Assembly: GCF_003201875.1 (NCBI RefSeq)
Contig: NZ_QJKD01000007.1
Span: 277,411 to 341,410, forward strand
Direction: 5' to 3'
Source of the DNA: Hungatella effluvii
GTDB lineage: Bacteria; Bacillota; Clostridia; Lachnospirales; Lachnospiraceae
Length of the DNA stretch: 64,000 bases
Every line of letters begins with the position of its first letter. The first letter of the stretch is position 1. The translations under genes and the position numbers were made by a program. Positions 51,531 to 61,121 of the stretch are shown here, piece after piece. The notes below the pieces were generated by a model, which worked only from the letters and a program-made list of their open reading frames with translations, was not told the origin of the DNA and did not search any database.

Positions 51531-53264
51531 ATGAAGAAGAAAAATGGACTGGGAAAAGCGATTGTCTGGGGCGCGGCAGCGGCGGCGGCTGGTGTAGCGG
51601 CAAAAAAAGCGTATGATAATTCAAAAAAGAAACAGGAAGAGAAAGTAGATAACGTATCGGATCAGGTTATGGAGAACCGCAGCTATGAGGGAAAGAACGC
51701 CTATTTTGTTGGAGGCGGACTCGGAAGTATGGCAGGTGCGGCGTATTTAATCCGTGACTGTAAGTTCCCGGCAGAGCAGATCACAATCTATGAGGGAATG
51801 CATATTCTCGGCGGCAGTAATGATGGAATCGGTACTCCGGAAGGCGGATTTGTATGCCGCGGCGGCAGAATGTTAAACGAAGAGACGTATGAGAATTTCT
51901 GGGAGTTATTTGGCTCAATTCCATCACTCAATAATCCTGACAGAAGTGTGACAGAGGAGATATTGAATTTCGATCACGCTCATCCGACACATGCGAAGGC
52001 CCGGCTGGTGGATAAGGAAGGCAATATTCTTGATGTGAGAAGCATGGGATTTACTCAGGAAGAGCGAATGGCCCTGCTGAAGCTGATGAACACACCGGAA
52101 GATAAACTGGATGATATGACAATCGAGCAGTGGTTTGCGGACATGCCTCATTTCTTTACCACGAATTTCTGGTATATGTGGCAGACGACCTTTGCTTTCC
52201 AGAAATGGAGCAGTCTTTTTGAATTCCGCCGTTATATGCGCCGGATGATTCTGGAGTTTTCGAGAATTGAGACGCTGGAAGGCGTGACGAGAACCCCATT
52301 AAATCAGTATGACAGTGTAATTAAGCCTCTGGAAACATATTTGAGAAATAAGGGTGTTAATTTTATTGAAAACTGTACGGTGACAGATATTGATTTTGCA
52401 GATGGAGACGGAATTACTGCAAAAACACTGCATCTGGATGATAACGGAGAAGAGAGAACTGTTGAAATTCAAGAGGGTGATATCTGTATTATGACCAATG
52501 CGTGTATGACAGACAGTGCAACTCTGGGTGATCTCCATACACCTGCTCCGGAACCGGAATTAAAGCCTATTTCGGGAGAACTCTGGAGCAAGGTGACGAT
52601 GAAGAAGCCGGGACTGGGAAATCCGGAACCGTTCTTTGGAGACGTACATGAGACAAACTGGGAGAGCTTTACTGTGACAAGCCGCGGAAATAAGCTGTTA
52701 AAAATGATCGAGGATTTAACCGGCAACGTACCGGGAAGTGGCGCCCTGATGACATTTAAAGACTCTAACTGGCTGATGAGCATAGTTATAGCAGCGCAGC
52801 CACACTTTATTAATCAGCCGATGGATGAGACGATATTCTGGGGGTATGGTCTGTATACGGATCATGTGGGCGATTATGTGAAGAAACCGATGAAGGACTG
52901 TACGGGTGAAGAAATGCTGACAGAACTTCTTCATCATCTGCATATGGAGGACCATATCGATGAGATCATGGCCGATGTGGTCAATGTTATTCCATGTATG
53001 ATGCCTTATGTAGATGCCCAGTTCCAGCCGCGTAAGATGACCGACCGCCCGAACGTGGTACCGGAGGGATCTACCAACTTCGCCATGATCAGTCAGTTCG
53101 TAGAGATTCCGGATGACATGGTATTTACAGAAGAGTACTCTGTACGTGCCGCCAGAATCGCTGTATATACTTTGATGGACGTGGACAAGACGATCTGTCC
53201 TGTTACACCATATGTAAAGGATCCAAAGGTACTTTTAAAAGCAGTACAGACGGCATACCGTTAA
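51531..53264 (+). CDS. ohyA: Oleate hydratase
   Basis: The 577-residue FAD protein has YFVGGGLGSMAGAAYLI (dinucleotide motif), the NDGIGTPEGG and CRGGRMLNEETYENFWELF segments around the catalytic residues, and FWGYGLYTDHVGDYVKKPM and VNVIPCMMPYVDAQFQPR typical of the MCRA/OhyA family. It adds water to the cis-9 double bond of unsaturated fatty acids, giving 10-hydroxy products and detoxifying them. An N-terminal Ala-rich hydrophobic stretch (about 8-25) preceded by Lys may tie it to the membrane, as the enzyme acts on membrane lipids. ATG 51531 follows gaaaggaaacggat. Confidence 0.95.
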   Translation: MKKKNGLGKAIVWGAAAAAAGVAAKKAYDNSKKKQEEKVDNVSDQVMENRSYEGKNAYFVGGGLGSMAGAAYLIRDCKFPAEQITIYEGMHILGGSNDGIGTPEGGFVCRGGRMLNEETYENFWELFGSIPSLNNPDRSVTEEILNFDHAHPTHAKARLVDKEGNILDVRSMGFTQEERMALLKLMNTPEDKLDDMTIEQWFADMPHFFTTNFWYMWQTTFAFQKWSSLFEFRRYMRRMILEFSRIETLEGVTRTPLNQYDSVIKPLETYLRNKGVNFIENCTVTDIDFADGDGITAKTLHLDDNGEERTVEIQEGDICIMTNACMTDSATLGDLHTPAPEPELKPISGELWSKVTMKKPGLGNPEPFFGDVHETNWESFTVTSRGNKLLKMIEDLTGNVPGSGALMTFKDSNWLMSIVIAAQPHFINQPMDETIFWGYGLYTDHVGDYVKKPMKDCTGEEMLTELLHHLHMEDHIDEIMADVVNVIPCMMPYVDAQFQPRKMTDRPNVVPEGSTNFAMISQFVEIPDDMVFTEEYSVRAARIAVYTLMDVDKTICPVTPYVKDPKVLLKAVQTAYR

Positions 53265-53271
53265 TTGTAGG

Positions 53272-53312
53272 AAAAAGCCGGGAAGCAGAGAAATTCAGCT
53301 TCCCGGCTTTTT
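53272..53312 (+). terminator. Intrinsic terminator of the oleate hydratase gene
   Basis: AAAAAGCCGGGAAGC (53272-53286) pairs with GCTTCCCGGCTTTTT (53298-53312). Confidence 0.9.
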
Positions 53313-53397
53313 AAATTGCTCTATTTTTTAATACTTACACGAATCTTCCAAAAAATGAAAGGATTTTACGGATTGCAAGAAACTTAAATGTATGGTA

Positions 53398-53406
53398 TGC
53401 TATAAT
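53398..53406 (+). promoter_or_regulatory. Extended -10 element before the second binding protein
   Basis: TGC-TATAAT at 53398-53406 is a strong extended -10, 54 nt before the start codon; the -35 region is weak. Confidence 0.6.
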
Positions 53407-53459
53407 CTGCGCTGTCTGCCACAGACAGACAAAGAGAAAAGATATGGAGGGAAAGTAAC

Positions 53460-55130
53460 ATGAAAAAAATGGCACTTGTATTAGCTGCTGTTCTGGCTTC
53501 CGGTATGGTTCTGACCGCGTGCGGCGGATCCGGCAATGCGGCGAAGGAAACAACAGGTAATAATACATCGACCACAACCACGACAACCGGCGGACTTGAT
53601 CTTGCAGTTCAGGTTGGACCTGATCCGGAGACAGTAGATCCGGCGTTAAACACGGCAATTGATGCATCTAATATCATTCTGCACGCATTTGAGACGCTTC
53701 TTACCTTTGATGAGAACAATGATATCGTTCCTGGACAGGCGGAATCCTTTGATGTGAGCGATGACGGACTTACTTATACATTCCATCTTCGTGATGGATT
53801 AAAGTGGAGCGACGGCTCCGATTTTACAGCGGAAGACTTTGTTTATTCCTGGAAGCGTCTGGCCGATCCGATGACGGCGGCTCCGTATGCGGCAGACATG
53901 CTGTCTATGGTAAAGGGCTATGAAGAAGCTGCGGCCGGAGACATCGACGCACTGGCAGTGTCCGCACCTGACGCAAAGACTTTGGTTGTAGAATTAGCCA
54001 GCCCTTGTGTTTACTTTGACAAAATCATCACCCACGCAAGCATGGCTCCTGTTAAAAAGGATGTCGTAGATGCTAATGGTGATCAGTGGGCGCTGGCTCC
54101 TGAGACCTATGTATCCAACGGACCGTTAAAGATGATCGAGTGGGTACCGGGATCTCATATGACTTTTGCAAAAAATGAAAATTACTGGAATGCTGATAAA
54201 GTTACCTTAAATTCCTTAAAGTTCGTTCTGATGGAAGATTCCAACGCGGCTTACAGTGCTTATCAGACTGGCGAAGTACAGATGATTAAGGATATTCCGA
54301 CTGAGGAGATTCCAAGTCTGCAGGATAGCCCGGATTATCATCTGGATCCTCGTCTTGCTACCTCTTATACGATCTTTAACACACAGAAGGCGCCATTTGA
54401 TAATGCAAAAGTGCGTATGGCCCTGAGCCTTGCTGTTGACCGTGAGTATGTAGCTAATACACTGATGATCGGTACCGTTGCCCCGGCGACCAACTTCGTA
54501 GGCCCTGGCATCTCTGATGTAGAAGCTGGTTCCTCCTTTGAAGAAGTAACACGTGCGAATAACGGCGGGGATTTCTTTAATGTAAGCGACTATGAGGCTG
54601 ATCTGGCAAAAGCAAAGGAACTCCTTGCTGAAGCAGGATATCCGAATGGAGAAGGCTTCCCGATCATTGAGTATATGACCAATGATGCAGGTTATAACAA
54701 ACCGGTTGCCGAATATTTACAGAGTGCCTGGAAAGACCTTGGCATAACCATGGACATTAAGATCGTAGAGTGGTCTACCTTCACACCAACTCGCCGTGCC
54801 GGTGATTTTGAAATCTGCCGCGGAGGCTGGGTATACGACTATGATGATCCTTCTAATATGCTGAACTTACTTGCAAGCACAAGCGGAAACAACGATGGAA
54901 AGTATTCCAATCCGGAAGTTGACAAGCTGCTTGAAGAAGCGCGTTCTACTGCTGATAAGGCAGAACACTATGAGAAGCTTCATGCTGCAGAGAACCTGAT
55001 CATGGAAGATGCAGCTGTTTCTCCGCTTGTTTATTCAAGTGATTTCTATCTGCAGAATCCGAAGTTAAAGGGAACATGGCATTCTCCATATGGTTACTGG
55101 TACTTCATGTACGCAACCATGGAAGAGTAA
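53460..55130 (+). CDS. Oligopeptide-binding lipoprotein (SBP family 5)
   Basis: The 556-residue protein has a lipoprotein signal with LTAC, a Thr-rich linker and an OppA-like family 5 domain (GPDPETVDPALNTAIDASNIILHAFE, AEDFVYSWKRLADP, FDNAKVRMALSLAVDREYV). It should bind peptides outside the membrane. There are no permease or ATPase genes beside it, so it is an orphan that may feed a transporter encoded elsewhere. ATG 53460 follows atggagggaaagtaac. It is single-gene, bounded by its own promoter and terminator. Confidence 0.93.
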   Translation: MKKMALVLAAVLASGMVLTACGGSGNAAKETTGNNTSTTTTTTGGLDLAVQVGPDPETVDPALNTAIDASNIILHAFETLLTFDENNDIVPGQAESFDVSDDGLTYTFHLRDGLKWSDGSDFTAEDFVYSWKRLADPMTAAPYAADMLSMVKGYEEAAAGDIDALAVSAPDAKTLVVELASPCVYFDKIITHASMAPVKKDVVDANGDQWALAPETYVSNGPLKMIEWVPGSHMTFAKNENYWNADKVTLNSLKFVLMEDSNAAYSAYQTGEVQMIKDIPTEEIPSLQDSPDYHLDPRLATSYTIFNTQKAPFDNAKVRMALSLAVDREYVANTLMIGTVAPATNFVGPGISDVEAGSSFEEVTRANNGGDFFNVSDYEADLAKAKELLAEAGYPNGEGFPIIEYMTNDAGYNKPVAEYLQSAWKDLGITMDIKIVEWSTFTPTRRAGDFEICRGGWVYDYDDPSNMLNLLASTSGNNDGKYSNPEVDKLLEEARSTADKAEHYEKLHAAENLIMEDAAVSPLVYSSDFYLQNPKLKGTWHSPYGYWYFMYATMEE

Positions 55131-55190
55131 TTGGAAATAACAGAAAACCAGAAATCTACAAAGAATTAAATATTCAAGAAATATCGGAAA

Positions 55191-55231
55191 GGGTTCCGCC
55201 ACTTGTCAGACAATGTGGCGGGATCCTTTTT
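55191..55231 (+). terminator. Intrinsic terminator of the second binding protein
   Basis: CCGCCAC (55196-55202) pairs with GTGGCGG (55215-55221), extended imperfectly outward, and is followed by CCTTTTT. Confidence 0.8.
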
Positions 55232-55249
55232 GACATACTGGATCATTTG

Positions 55250-55999
55250 TTATTTTTTTAGTATTCTCATTAAATAGTTGATATCCAGCAGGTTTACTGT
55301 TTCAAAATTACCATTATAAAACACCCCCCAGTTATTGAATACACAAGGAAGTTCCTTTGCTTTTTGGAGCGTATCTACTTGAATAAAAGATACGGGAATC
55401 TTACTCTCTTCACAATGCTGCTTAATCATCTCGATATTTTGATGAATATAGGGACATTGCAAATCATAATAAATGGTCAGCTCTTTACTTTCGATTCCAG
55501 GGGTTTTGACATTTGGTGTAAATCTTGGAGTTGTCCCATCCAAAGAAAGAGCAAGCAGCTCGTATCCATTGTCGGTAGTATCGACAACTTCGAAGCTGAA
55601 TTTTTTTGCAAATGCCTGGTTGGAAAGCCAGGATTTTTGTTTTTTCGCCCCTAGCATGCAAATACCGGATTTTCCTTTTTCCTTGGCATCGGCCAGACAA
55701 TATTCCATTAGAGCTTTCCCATATCCTTTTCCTTTGTAACTGCCAGTAACCCATAAGCAATAAAGATACAGATAGTTGTCCCCATTTATAGGAACCCAGG
55801 CTGTTTCAAGAGGCGCATATTCGATAAAAACTGTAGCCTTTGCATCTAACTTTCTAAAAACATGACCTTCACTCAGCCGGTCTGAAAGCCATTGGCGCTT
55901 TGCCTCAACACCGGGATGGGATTTTTTACTGCGGATAATACAGCATAAATGCTCATTGGCAAGGTTCTCTGTCGTCAAGTTTATAAATTCAGTATCCAT
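55250..55999 (-). CDS. GNAT acetyltransferase with YoaP-like C-terminal domain
   Basis: The 249-residue protein has an N-terminal GNAT domain (CLWVTGSYKGKGYGKALMEYCL is the acetyl-CoA loop) and a C-terminal domain with an ordered CPYIHQNIEMI stretch (LTIYYDLQCPYI), resembling the YoaP family. The Cys-Pro in a thioredoxin-like context may be redox active. ATG 55999 has gcgaggcagcat before it; a TTG start at 56017 is possible. Function unknown. Confidence 0.82.
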   Translation of the reverse strand: MDTEFINLTTENLANEHLCCIIRSKKSHPGVEAKRQWLSDRLSEGHVFRKLDAKATVFIEYAPLETAWVPINGDNYLYLYCLWVTGSYKGKGYGKALMEYCLADAKEKGKSGICMLGAKKQKSWLSNQAFAKKFSFEVVDTTDNGYELLALSLDGTTPRFTPNVKTPGIESKELTIYYDLQCPYIHQNIEMIKQHCEESKIPVSFIQVDTLQKAKELPCVFNNWGVFYNGNFETVNLLDINYLMRILKK

Positions 56000-56051
56000 A
56001 TGCTGCCTCGCTTTCAATAAACGACTGTTATTTTCTTAGTCTTTTGGTATC

Positions 56052-56603
56052 TTACATTAGTTCAGGATTGTAATGGGCCCGCTCCCCGCCAATAAATTTC
56101 GGCCTGGTTCGCGCGCAGACAACGCGGGCGGCACCTACGTATTTGGTGGTGATGCGCACGGGTACCGCAACTGCTTTTAAATGCATGCCGATCAGGGTAT
56201 CTCCGATATCAATGCCGGCGGATGCCTGGATGTGTTCCACTGCCACCGGATGCCGTAAAGTATGGTATGCCGCAGTGGCAAAAGAGCCGCCGGCCTTTAA
56301 CTGAGGAACTACATTCACTGGTTCATACCCATAGCGTGCGGCAGCTTCTGCTTCCAGGATCAGGGCCCGGTTTAAGTGTTCGCAGCACTGGGCGGCTACG
56401 TCAATGCTGTGCGAAGACATGATTTGATAAATAGCGGTGTATACTGCTTCTCCGATCTCCTCACTGGAGTGAGAGCCGATGCGGTATTCTGCAATTTCAC
56501 TGGAAGAACAACCGATAACGACAAGATCGTGTTTTTTTAAATGAGCGGCTTCCAATAATTCCGCAGCAGCGTCGGCTGCCTGCTTTCTGATGTCATCTAA
56601 CAT
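56052..56603 (-). CDS. UPF0340/TIGR01440 (YwlG-like) protein
   Basis: The 183-residue protein matches the UPF0340/YwlG family (VVIGCSSSEIAEYRIGSHSS, CCEHLNRALILEAEAA, RPKFIGGERAHYNPE). The function is unknown. It is often near ribose-5-phosphate isomerase or serine hydroxymethyltransferase genes in Firmicutes, which are not here. ATG 56603 is favoured over GTG 56612. It lies 29 nt downstream of the HIT gene on the minus strand. Confidence 0.88.
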   Translation of the reverse strand: MLDDIRKQAADAAAELLEAAHLKKHDLVVIGCSSSEIAEYRIGSHSSEEIGEAVYTAIYQIMSSHSIDVAAQCCEHLNRALILEAEAAARYGYEPVNVVPQLKAGGSFATAAYHTLRHPVAVEHIQASAGIDIGDTLIGMHLKAVAVPVRITTKYVGAARVVCARTRPKFIGGERAHYNPELM

Positions 56604-56632
56604 GAATTCCACACTTTCTTTTAATTTATCAA

Positions 56633-57052
56633 TTATAATGCGGCGCGGATCGCAACAGCCATGTCTTCATACTCTTCATCAGTTAAATAGACCTTATCAG
56701 GATTCATGGCAAATGTTCCGCCCCATTCATCCCCGCCATTGTATTTAGGCACAATGTGCATATGAAGATGGCAGCCGGTATCTCCGTAAGCGCCATAGTT
56801 CACTTTGTCAGGATTAAATACCTTGTGTACAGCCTTGGAGACCTTGGCAACGTCAGCAAAAAATGCGCTGCGTTCATCATCACTGATATCGATCAATTCA
56901 CTGACGTGTTCTTTATACGCGAGAATGACTCTGCCGCGTTTGCTCTGTTCCTTGAATAAATATAAAACGCCGGTTTCCATCTCGCAGACAGGATAACCAA
57001 ATTTTGCGACCAGTTCTCCCTGCATACAGTATGCGCAATTCGGATCTTTCAT
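56633..57052 (-). CDS. HIT-family protein
   Basis: The 139-residue protein has CAYC near the N-terminus and the histidine triad HLHMHIVPK. It should hydrolyse nucleotide derivatives such as AMP-lysine or dinucleoside polyphosphates. ATG 57052 follows agaaggtac. It belongs to a different HIT subgroup from the one at 37488 (CxxCxxG-type with YGAYGDTGCHLHMH). Confidence 0.9.
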   Translation of the reverse strand: MKDPNCAYCMQGELVAKFGYPVCEMETGVLYLFKEQSKRGRVILAYKEHVSELIDISDDERSAFFADVAKVSKAVHKVFNPDKVNYGAYGDTGCHLHMHIVPKYNGGDEWGGTFAMNPDKVYLTDEEYEDMAVAIRAAL

Positions 57053-57090
57053 AATATTAGTACCTTCTTTCTTTTTTTATTATTCTGGAT

Positions 57091-57954
57091 CTATTTTATC
57101 AAAATAGAGTGGGGATGGGAAGAGGGGAGATTGTTAACTTTCTCAATATAGAGATTAAACAACAGGTCAAAGAAATAACTCACGCCGTATCGGGTGTATA
57201 CATTTTGAATGCCTTCGGTAATGCGGTCACTGGAATGAAATTTGTGACTGAGATAAATCACATTGTCATAACAGGACTCAAATTTTTCGGAATGATTAAG
57301 GGTAATCAGCACTTTGCAGGCGTGGACACTCTGCAGGTCGGTGAGCGTAGCTATGGCGTAATTGCCGGTGGTAGAGGTAACGATAACCAGGTCTTCGGGC
57401 TTCAGATTTTGCAGGAGAGTAGTATCAGGATAGGCATCTGTAACAATACGAATCAGCTTACCGATCGCAGCCAGTCCCTGCTGCAGTACCTTCGCTGGAT
57501 AACTAGACAGATCCGCAGCCAGGATAACGACCTGTTCACTGTCATGGATGCGTTTTATCAGCGCATCGAGATTTTGAGACAGGAACATCTCATTGATATC
57601 CTGCATCATATCATCCATGGAAATACGAAGATACTGGTCGAATTCCGGATGGCAGGCATACTGAACAAAGGCATCCATGTGCTGTCGGGTAATTGGTGCA
57701 TTCTGTTTCATGGCAGTAAAGCTTTCATAGCCGATCAGTTTGGCAAACCGTTGAATACTGCTTCGGGAAACATAGCATTCCTCCGCCACATCATAGATAC
57801 TCAGGTTTTTCAGTTCTTGAAAATGTTCCAGTAAATACCTTGCCAACACCAGGTTGGTATCATCATCTTCATTGGAATTTAGGACTGCCAATAGAGATGT
57901 CATCAAATTAAAATAACTTAAACTGAAATTGTTTTGGATTTTATCTGTATTCAT
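57091..57954 (-). CDS. MurR/RpiR-family regulator
   Basis: The 287-residue protein has an N-terminal RpiR helix-turn-helix (about 30-75; LSIYDVAEECYVSRSSIQRFAKLIGYESF) and a C-terminal SIS domain (about 130-285) that binds phosphosugars, here weakly matched. It is transcribed divergently from the GH1-PTS genes and is their likely regulator, sensing a 6-phosphoglucoside or its product. ATG 57954 is chosen over TTG 57960. Palindromes TTCAA/TTGAA (58053-58065) and TTTGGT/ACCAAA (58084-58110) in the shared region are candidate operators. Confidence 0.88.
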   Translation of the reverse strand: MNTDKIQNNFSLSYFNLMTSLLAVLNSNEDDDTNLVLARYLLEHFQELKNLSIYDVAEECYVSRSSIQRFAKLIGYESFTAMKQNAPITRQHMDAFVQYACHPEFDQYLRISMDDMMQDINEMFLSQNLDALIKRIHDSEQVVILAADLSSYPAKVLQQGLAAIGKLIRIVTDAYPDTTLLQNLKPEDLVIVTSTTGNYAIATLTDLQSVHACKVLITLNHSEKFESCYDNVIYLSHKFHSSDRITEGIQNVYTRYGVSYFFDLLFNLYIEKVNNLPSSHPHSILIK

Positions 57955-58052
57955 AGCCAAATCATATCACAGGTTTTTTATTCTGTCATCGATATTCACA
58001 ATAAATTCTTATTCGACTTTCCATAAATGCAGTGATTTTCACAAAATATGGA

Positions 58053-58110
58053 TTCAAATGTTGAACCCCATCGTTTTCTCTTCTTTGGTACACTGTTTGT
58101 ATGAACCAAA
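58053..58110. promoter_or_regulatory. Candidate operators in the RpiR/GH1 divergent region
   Basis: TTCAA-ATG-TTGAA (58053-58065) and TTTGGT-N15-ACCAAA (58084-58110) are two inverted repeats in the 197-nt gap. No clear -10/-35 pair could be set for the GH1 side. Confidence 0.4.
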
Positions 58111-58151
58111 CGTAAAAAGCGAAAGACGAATTTTGAAAGGAGACGTATTTT

Positions 58152-59627
58152 ATGAAGTATTCAAAGAACCCGGTATTTCCAGAAGGATTCTTATGGGGAG
58201 CATCCAGTGCAGCATGGCAGGTAGAGGGGGCAGCCGCTGAAGATGGCCGTACTCCCGCAATTATTGATTTGAATTCCCAAACCAAGAAACCTTATGCAGA
58301 TAACTCGGTAGCATCTGATCACTACCACCATTATAAAGAGGATGTAGCGTTGATGAAGGAGTGCGGCTTTACCAGCTACCGTTTTTCGATATCCTGGTCC
58401 CGTGTAATTCCAGCGGCTGACCGCGAGGTAAATCCCATGGGAATCGCATTTTATAATAACCTGATCAATGAATTGCTGGAGGCAGGGATTACTCCCATTA
58501 TCACACTGTATCACTACGATATGCCGTGCTGGGTGGATGAAAAGTACGGTGGATGGCATAATCGAGCCATTATTGATGAATTCGATTACTATTGCCGTGT
58601 CTGCTTTGAGAACTTTGGAGACCGTGTAAAATACTGGCTTTCTATTAATGAACAGAATATGCAGATTGTCTATGGTGACTGGTTAGGTGTATCCAAGGGC
58701 TGCACAGACTGGTTTAAGGAAAAGTGGCAGATAAACCACATCATGAATTTGTGTCACTCCAAAGCCGTTATCGCCTGCCATGAGCTGGTAGAAGATGGAA
58801 AGATTGGTCCAGTACCTGGATACGTGCCGATTTATCCTTATTCCTGTCGGCCCGAGGATCAGATAGGTGCCATGAATGCGGAGGAACTGACGCAGAAAAT
58901 CTGGGATGACTTATATGTATTCCGCGAGTACAGCAGTTTTGTAAAAAATTACTGGAAGGTTAATGATATCGATCCGGATATTCGACCTGGCGATATGGAA
59001 TTAATAGCCCAGGCGAAAATTGATTTTATTGCGGTTAACTGCTATCGATCTGATGTGGGAATGGCCCCCGACGACAGCTACAAGCAGGAAATCGGTCTTA
59101 ATAAATCCGGCATCAAGGGGGAATTCGTATATCCTAACTTGCCAGGTGAATATGCACTGGCCAGAAATCCTTACGTAGAAGTGACGGATTGGGACTGGCA
59201 TATTGATCCTGTCTGCATGCGCTATTCACTGCGTTACCTGTGGGATCATTATCACCTGCCGATGGTTATAACGGAAGCGGGATATGGTGCTCACGAAGAG
59301 CTGGGAGAAGATGGTAAGATTCATGATCAGGCCCGTATTGATTATCTTAGAGAGTATGTTTATAATGTAGGTCTGGCGATTCAGGATGGGGTAGAGGTAT
59401 TCGGATTCAATCCATGGTCCTTTACCGATCTTCTCAGCACTGGAAACGGCATGGCAAAGCGTTATGGTCTGGTCTTTGTAAACAGGACCGACGATGACTT
59501 AAGGGATATGAAACGGATTAAAAAGGACTCGTTTGACTGGTATTCCGCATTGATACACTCTAACGGTCAGGAATGGGGAAAGGATATGTCACAGTGGCGT
59601 AATTTTGCTAAAAACAAGGTAGAATAA
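58152..59627 (+). CDS. GH1 family (6-phospho-)beta-glucosidase
   Basis: The 491-residue GH1 protein has FLWGASSAAWQVEGA, the acid/base site SINEQN (Glu167), and the nucleophile site VITEAGYG (Glu375). The usual forms are TFNEP or TLNEQ and TENG, so the active-site surroundings are divergent. It is followed 21 nt later by a PTS permease, so phosphorylated glucosides are likely substrates, and MAKRYGLVFVNR resembles the phosphate-binding loop of 6-phospho enzymes. ATG 58152 follows gaaaggagacgtatttt. Confidence 0.9.
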   Translation: MKYSKNPVFPEGFLWGASSAAWQVEGAAAEDGRTPAIIDLNSQTKKPYADNSVASDHYHHYKEDVALMKECGFTSYRFSISWSRVIPAADREVNPMGIAFYNNLINELLEAGITPIITLYHYDMPCWVDEKYGGWHNRAIIDEFDYYCRVCFENFGDRVKYWLSINEQNMQIVYGDWLGVSKGCTDWFKEKWQINHIMNLCHSKAVIACHELVEDGKIGPVPGYVPIYPYSCRPEDQIGAMNAEELTQKIWDDLYVFREYSSFVKNYWKVNDIDPDIRPGDMELIAQAKIDFIAVNCYRSDVGMAPDDSYKQEIGLNKSGIKGEFVYPNLPGEYALARNPYVEVTDWDWHIDPVCMRYSLRYLWDHYHLPMVITEAGYGAHEELGEDGKIHDQARIDYLREYVYNVGLAIQDGVEVFGFNPWSFTDLLSTGNGMAKRYGLVFVNRTDDDLRDMKRIKKDSFDWYSALIHSNGQEWGKDMSQWRNFAKNKVE

Positions 59628-59648
59628 ACAATAAGAGGGGGTGCCAAC

Positions 59649-61028
59649 ATGGCTAAAAAGAATTATGCGGCAATCTGTAACTCGATCATCGCGGTGTGCG
59701 GTGGTGAAAATAATATCTCCCGCATTAGTCACTGTATGACTCGTTTGCGCGTACAGCTTTTAGACGGAAGCAAATTAGACAGAGAGGAAGCAGGAAAAAT
59801 ACCGGGAGTTCTGAACCTGGTAGTACAAAATGGTGAATATCAGTTTGTCATCGGTCAGGATGTTCCAAATTTGTATGCAGAATTTATTAAACATGAGGGG
59901 CTTAAGACTGGCGGAGAAGTTACAGACGCCGCTGCATTAAAGCAGGATACGGAAGCGAAAAAGGGAAATGTAATGAATACCATTATGTCTTTTATTGGTG
60001 GAACCTTTTCTCCTGTTATTCCCGTGTTAATAGCTGGCGGTCTTACCGGGGCCGTATTGACGCTGCTGACCGCATTCTTTGGAGTATCCACAGAGTCAGG
60101 GACTTATACAGTTATCTATGCGATTAACCAGGCGACATTTTACTTCCTGCCAGTCTTCATAGGCTTTTCTGCAGCAAACCGACTGAAGTCCAATGGCTTT
60201 CTAGGGGCCTTTCTGGGGGCAATACTGCTGTTCTCCACTATTAACAATGCAGAGGGGCTTAATTTCCTTGGTATTTCCATTCAGCAGATTAGTTATAATT
60301 CTACGGTATTTCCGGTTATATTGGGTGTGCTTTTTATGGCAGTCGTATACCGCTTCCTTTCTAAGGTGGTTCCTGTGTATCTGCGAACTATCTTTGTACC
60401 GTTGATTACCATGCTGATCACAGTGCCTGTAACTTTAATTGTGTTAGGCCCCATTGGCAATCTGATGGGAACATGGCTGGCAAATGGTGTATTTGCCATC
60501 TATCGTGCGGCTCCGCCGGTCGCTGTTATGATTATCGGTATAACGACGCCGTTAATGGTCTTCTTTGGTATGAATAATGCGACTTATCCTATTGTATTTG
60601 CGCTGTTGGCAGAGGTTGGATCTGACCCGCTGATCTGTACCGGCATGGCTCCGGCTAATGTTGCCGTAGGGGGAGCCTGTCTGGCGGCTGCGCTGATTGC
60701 AAAGGACATTAATGACAGAAGTGTGGCTACTGGCGCGGGAATTACTGCGCTGTGTGGAATTACTGAGCCAGGTGTCTACGGAGTGTTGTTTACTAAGAAG
60801 TATCCTTTAATCGGCGCCATGGTTGGAGGCGGAATCGGCGGACTATTGGCCGGATTGGTGGGGATGACCCAGTATGTAATCTCTACGCCAGGTTTTATAT
60901 CTATACCGGCATATATCAATCCTGATGGTACTTCAGCTAATTTGATATGGGCTATGGTAGTCATGGTCCTTGCAGTAACGGTTGCCTTTGGAGTTACTTA
61001 TGTATTAGGCAAAAAAATGGAGAAATAG
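59649..61028 (+). CDS. PTS sugar transporter EIIBC, glucose/sucrose/beta-glucoside type
   Basis: The 459-residue protein has an N-terminal EIIB domain (1-90) with the phosphorylated Cys29 in ISHCMTRLRV, and an EIIC membrane domain (about 110-450) with the GITEPGVYG signature. No EIIA domain is present, so a separate EIIA encoded elsewhere must phosphorylate it. It imports and phosphorylates a sugar, probably a beta-glucoside, which the upstream GH1 enzyme would split. ATG 59649 follows aagagggggtgccaac. Confidence 0.93.
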   Translation: MAKKNYAAICNSIIAVCGGENNISRISHCMTRLRVQLLDGSKLDREEAGKIPGVLNLVVQNGEYQFVIGQDVPNLYAEFIKHEGLKTGGEVTDAAALKQDTEAKKGNVMNTIMSFIGGTFSPVIPVLIAGGLTGAVLTLLTAFFGVSTESGTYTVIYAINQATFYFLPVFIGFSAANRLKSNGFLGAFLGAILLFSTINNAEGLNFLGISIQQISYNSTVFPVILGVLFMAVVYRFLSKVVPVYLRTIFVPLITMLITVPVTLIVLGPIGNLMGTWLANGVFAIYRAAPPVAVMIIGITTPLMVFFGMNNATYPIVFALLAEVGSDPLICTGMAPANVAVGGACLAAALIAKDINDRSVATGAGITALCGITEPGVYGVLFTKKYPLIGAMVGGGIGGLLAGLVGMTQYVISTPGFISIPAYINPDGTSANLIWAMVVMVLAVTVAFGVTYVLGKKMEK

Positions 61029-61060
61029 ATTATGAACGATGAGGGCGACAGCTAAGAGGC

Positions 61061-61089
61061 TGGACATTAAAAAAACGGTATGCTATGAT
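61061..61089 (+). promoter_or_regulatory. Promoter of the MerR gene
   Basis: TGGACA (61061-61066), 17-bp spacer, extended TGC-TATGAT (61081-61089), 32 nt before the start codon. Confidence 0.65.
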
Positions 61090-61121
61090 TGAGAAAATGT
61101 ATGGAGTAAAGGGGCAGTCCC

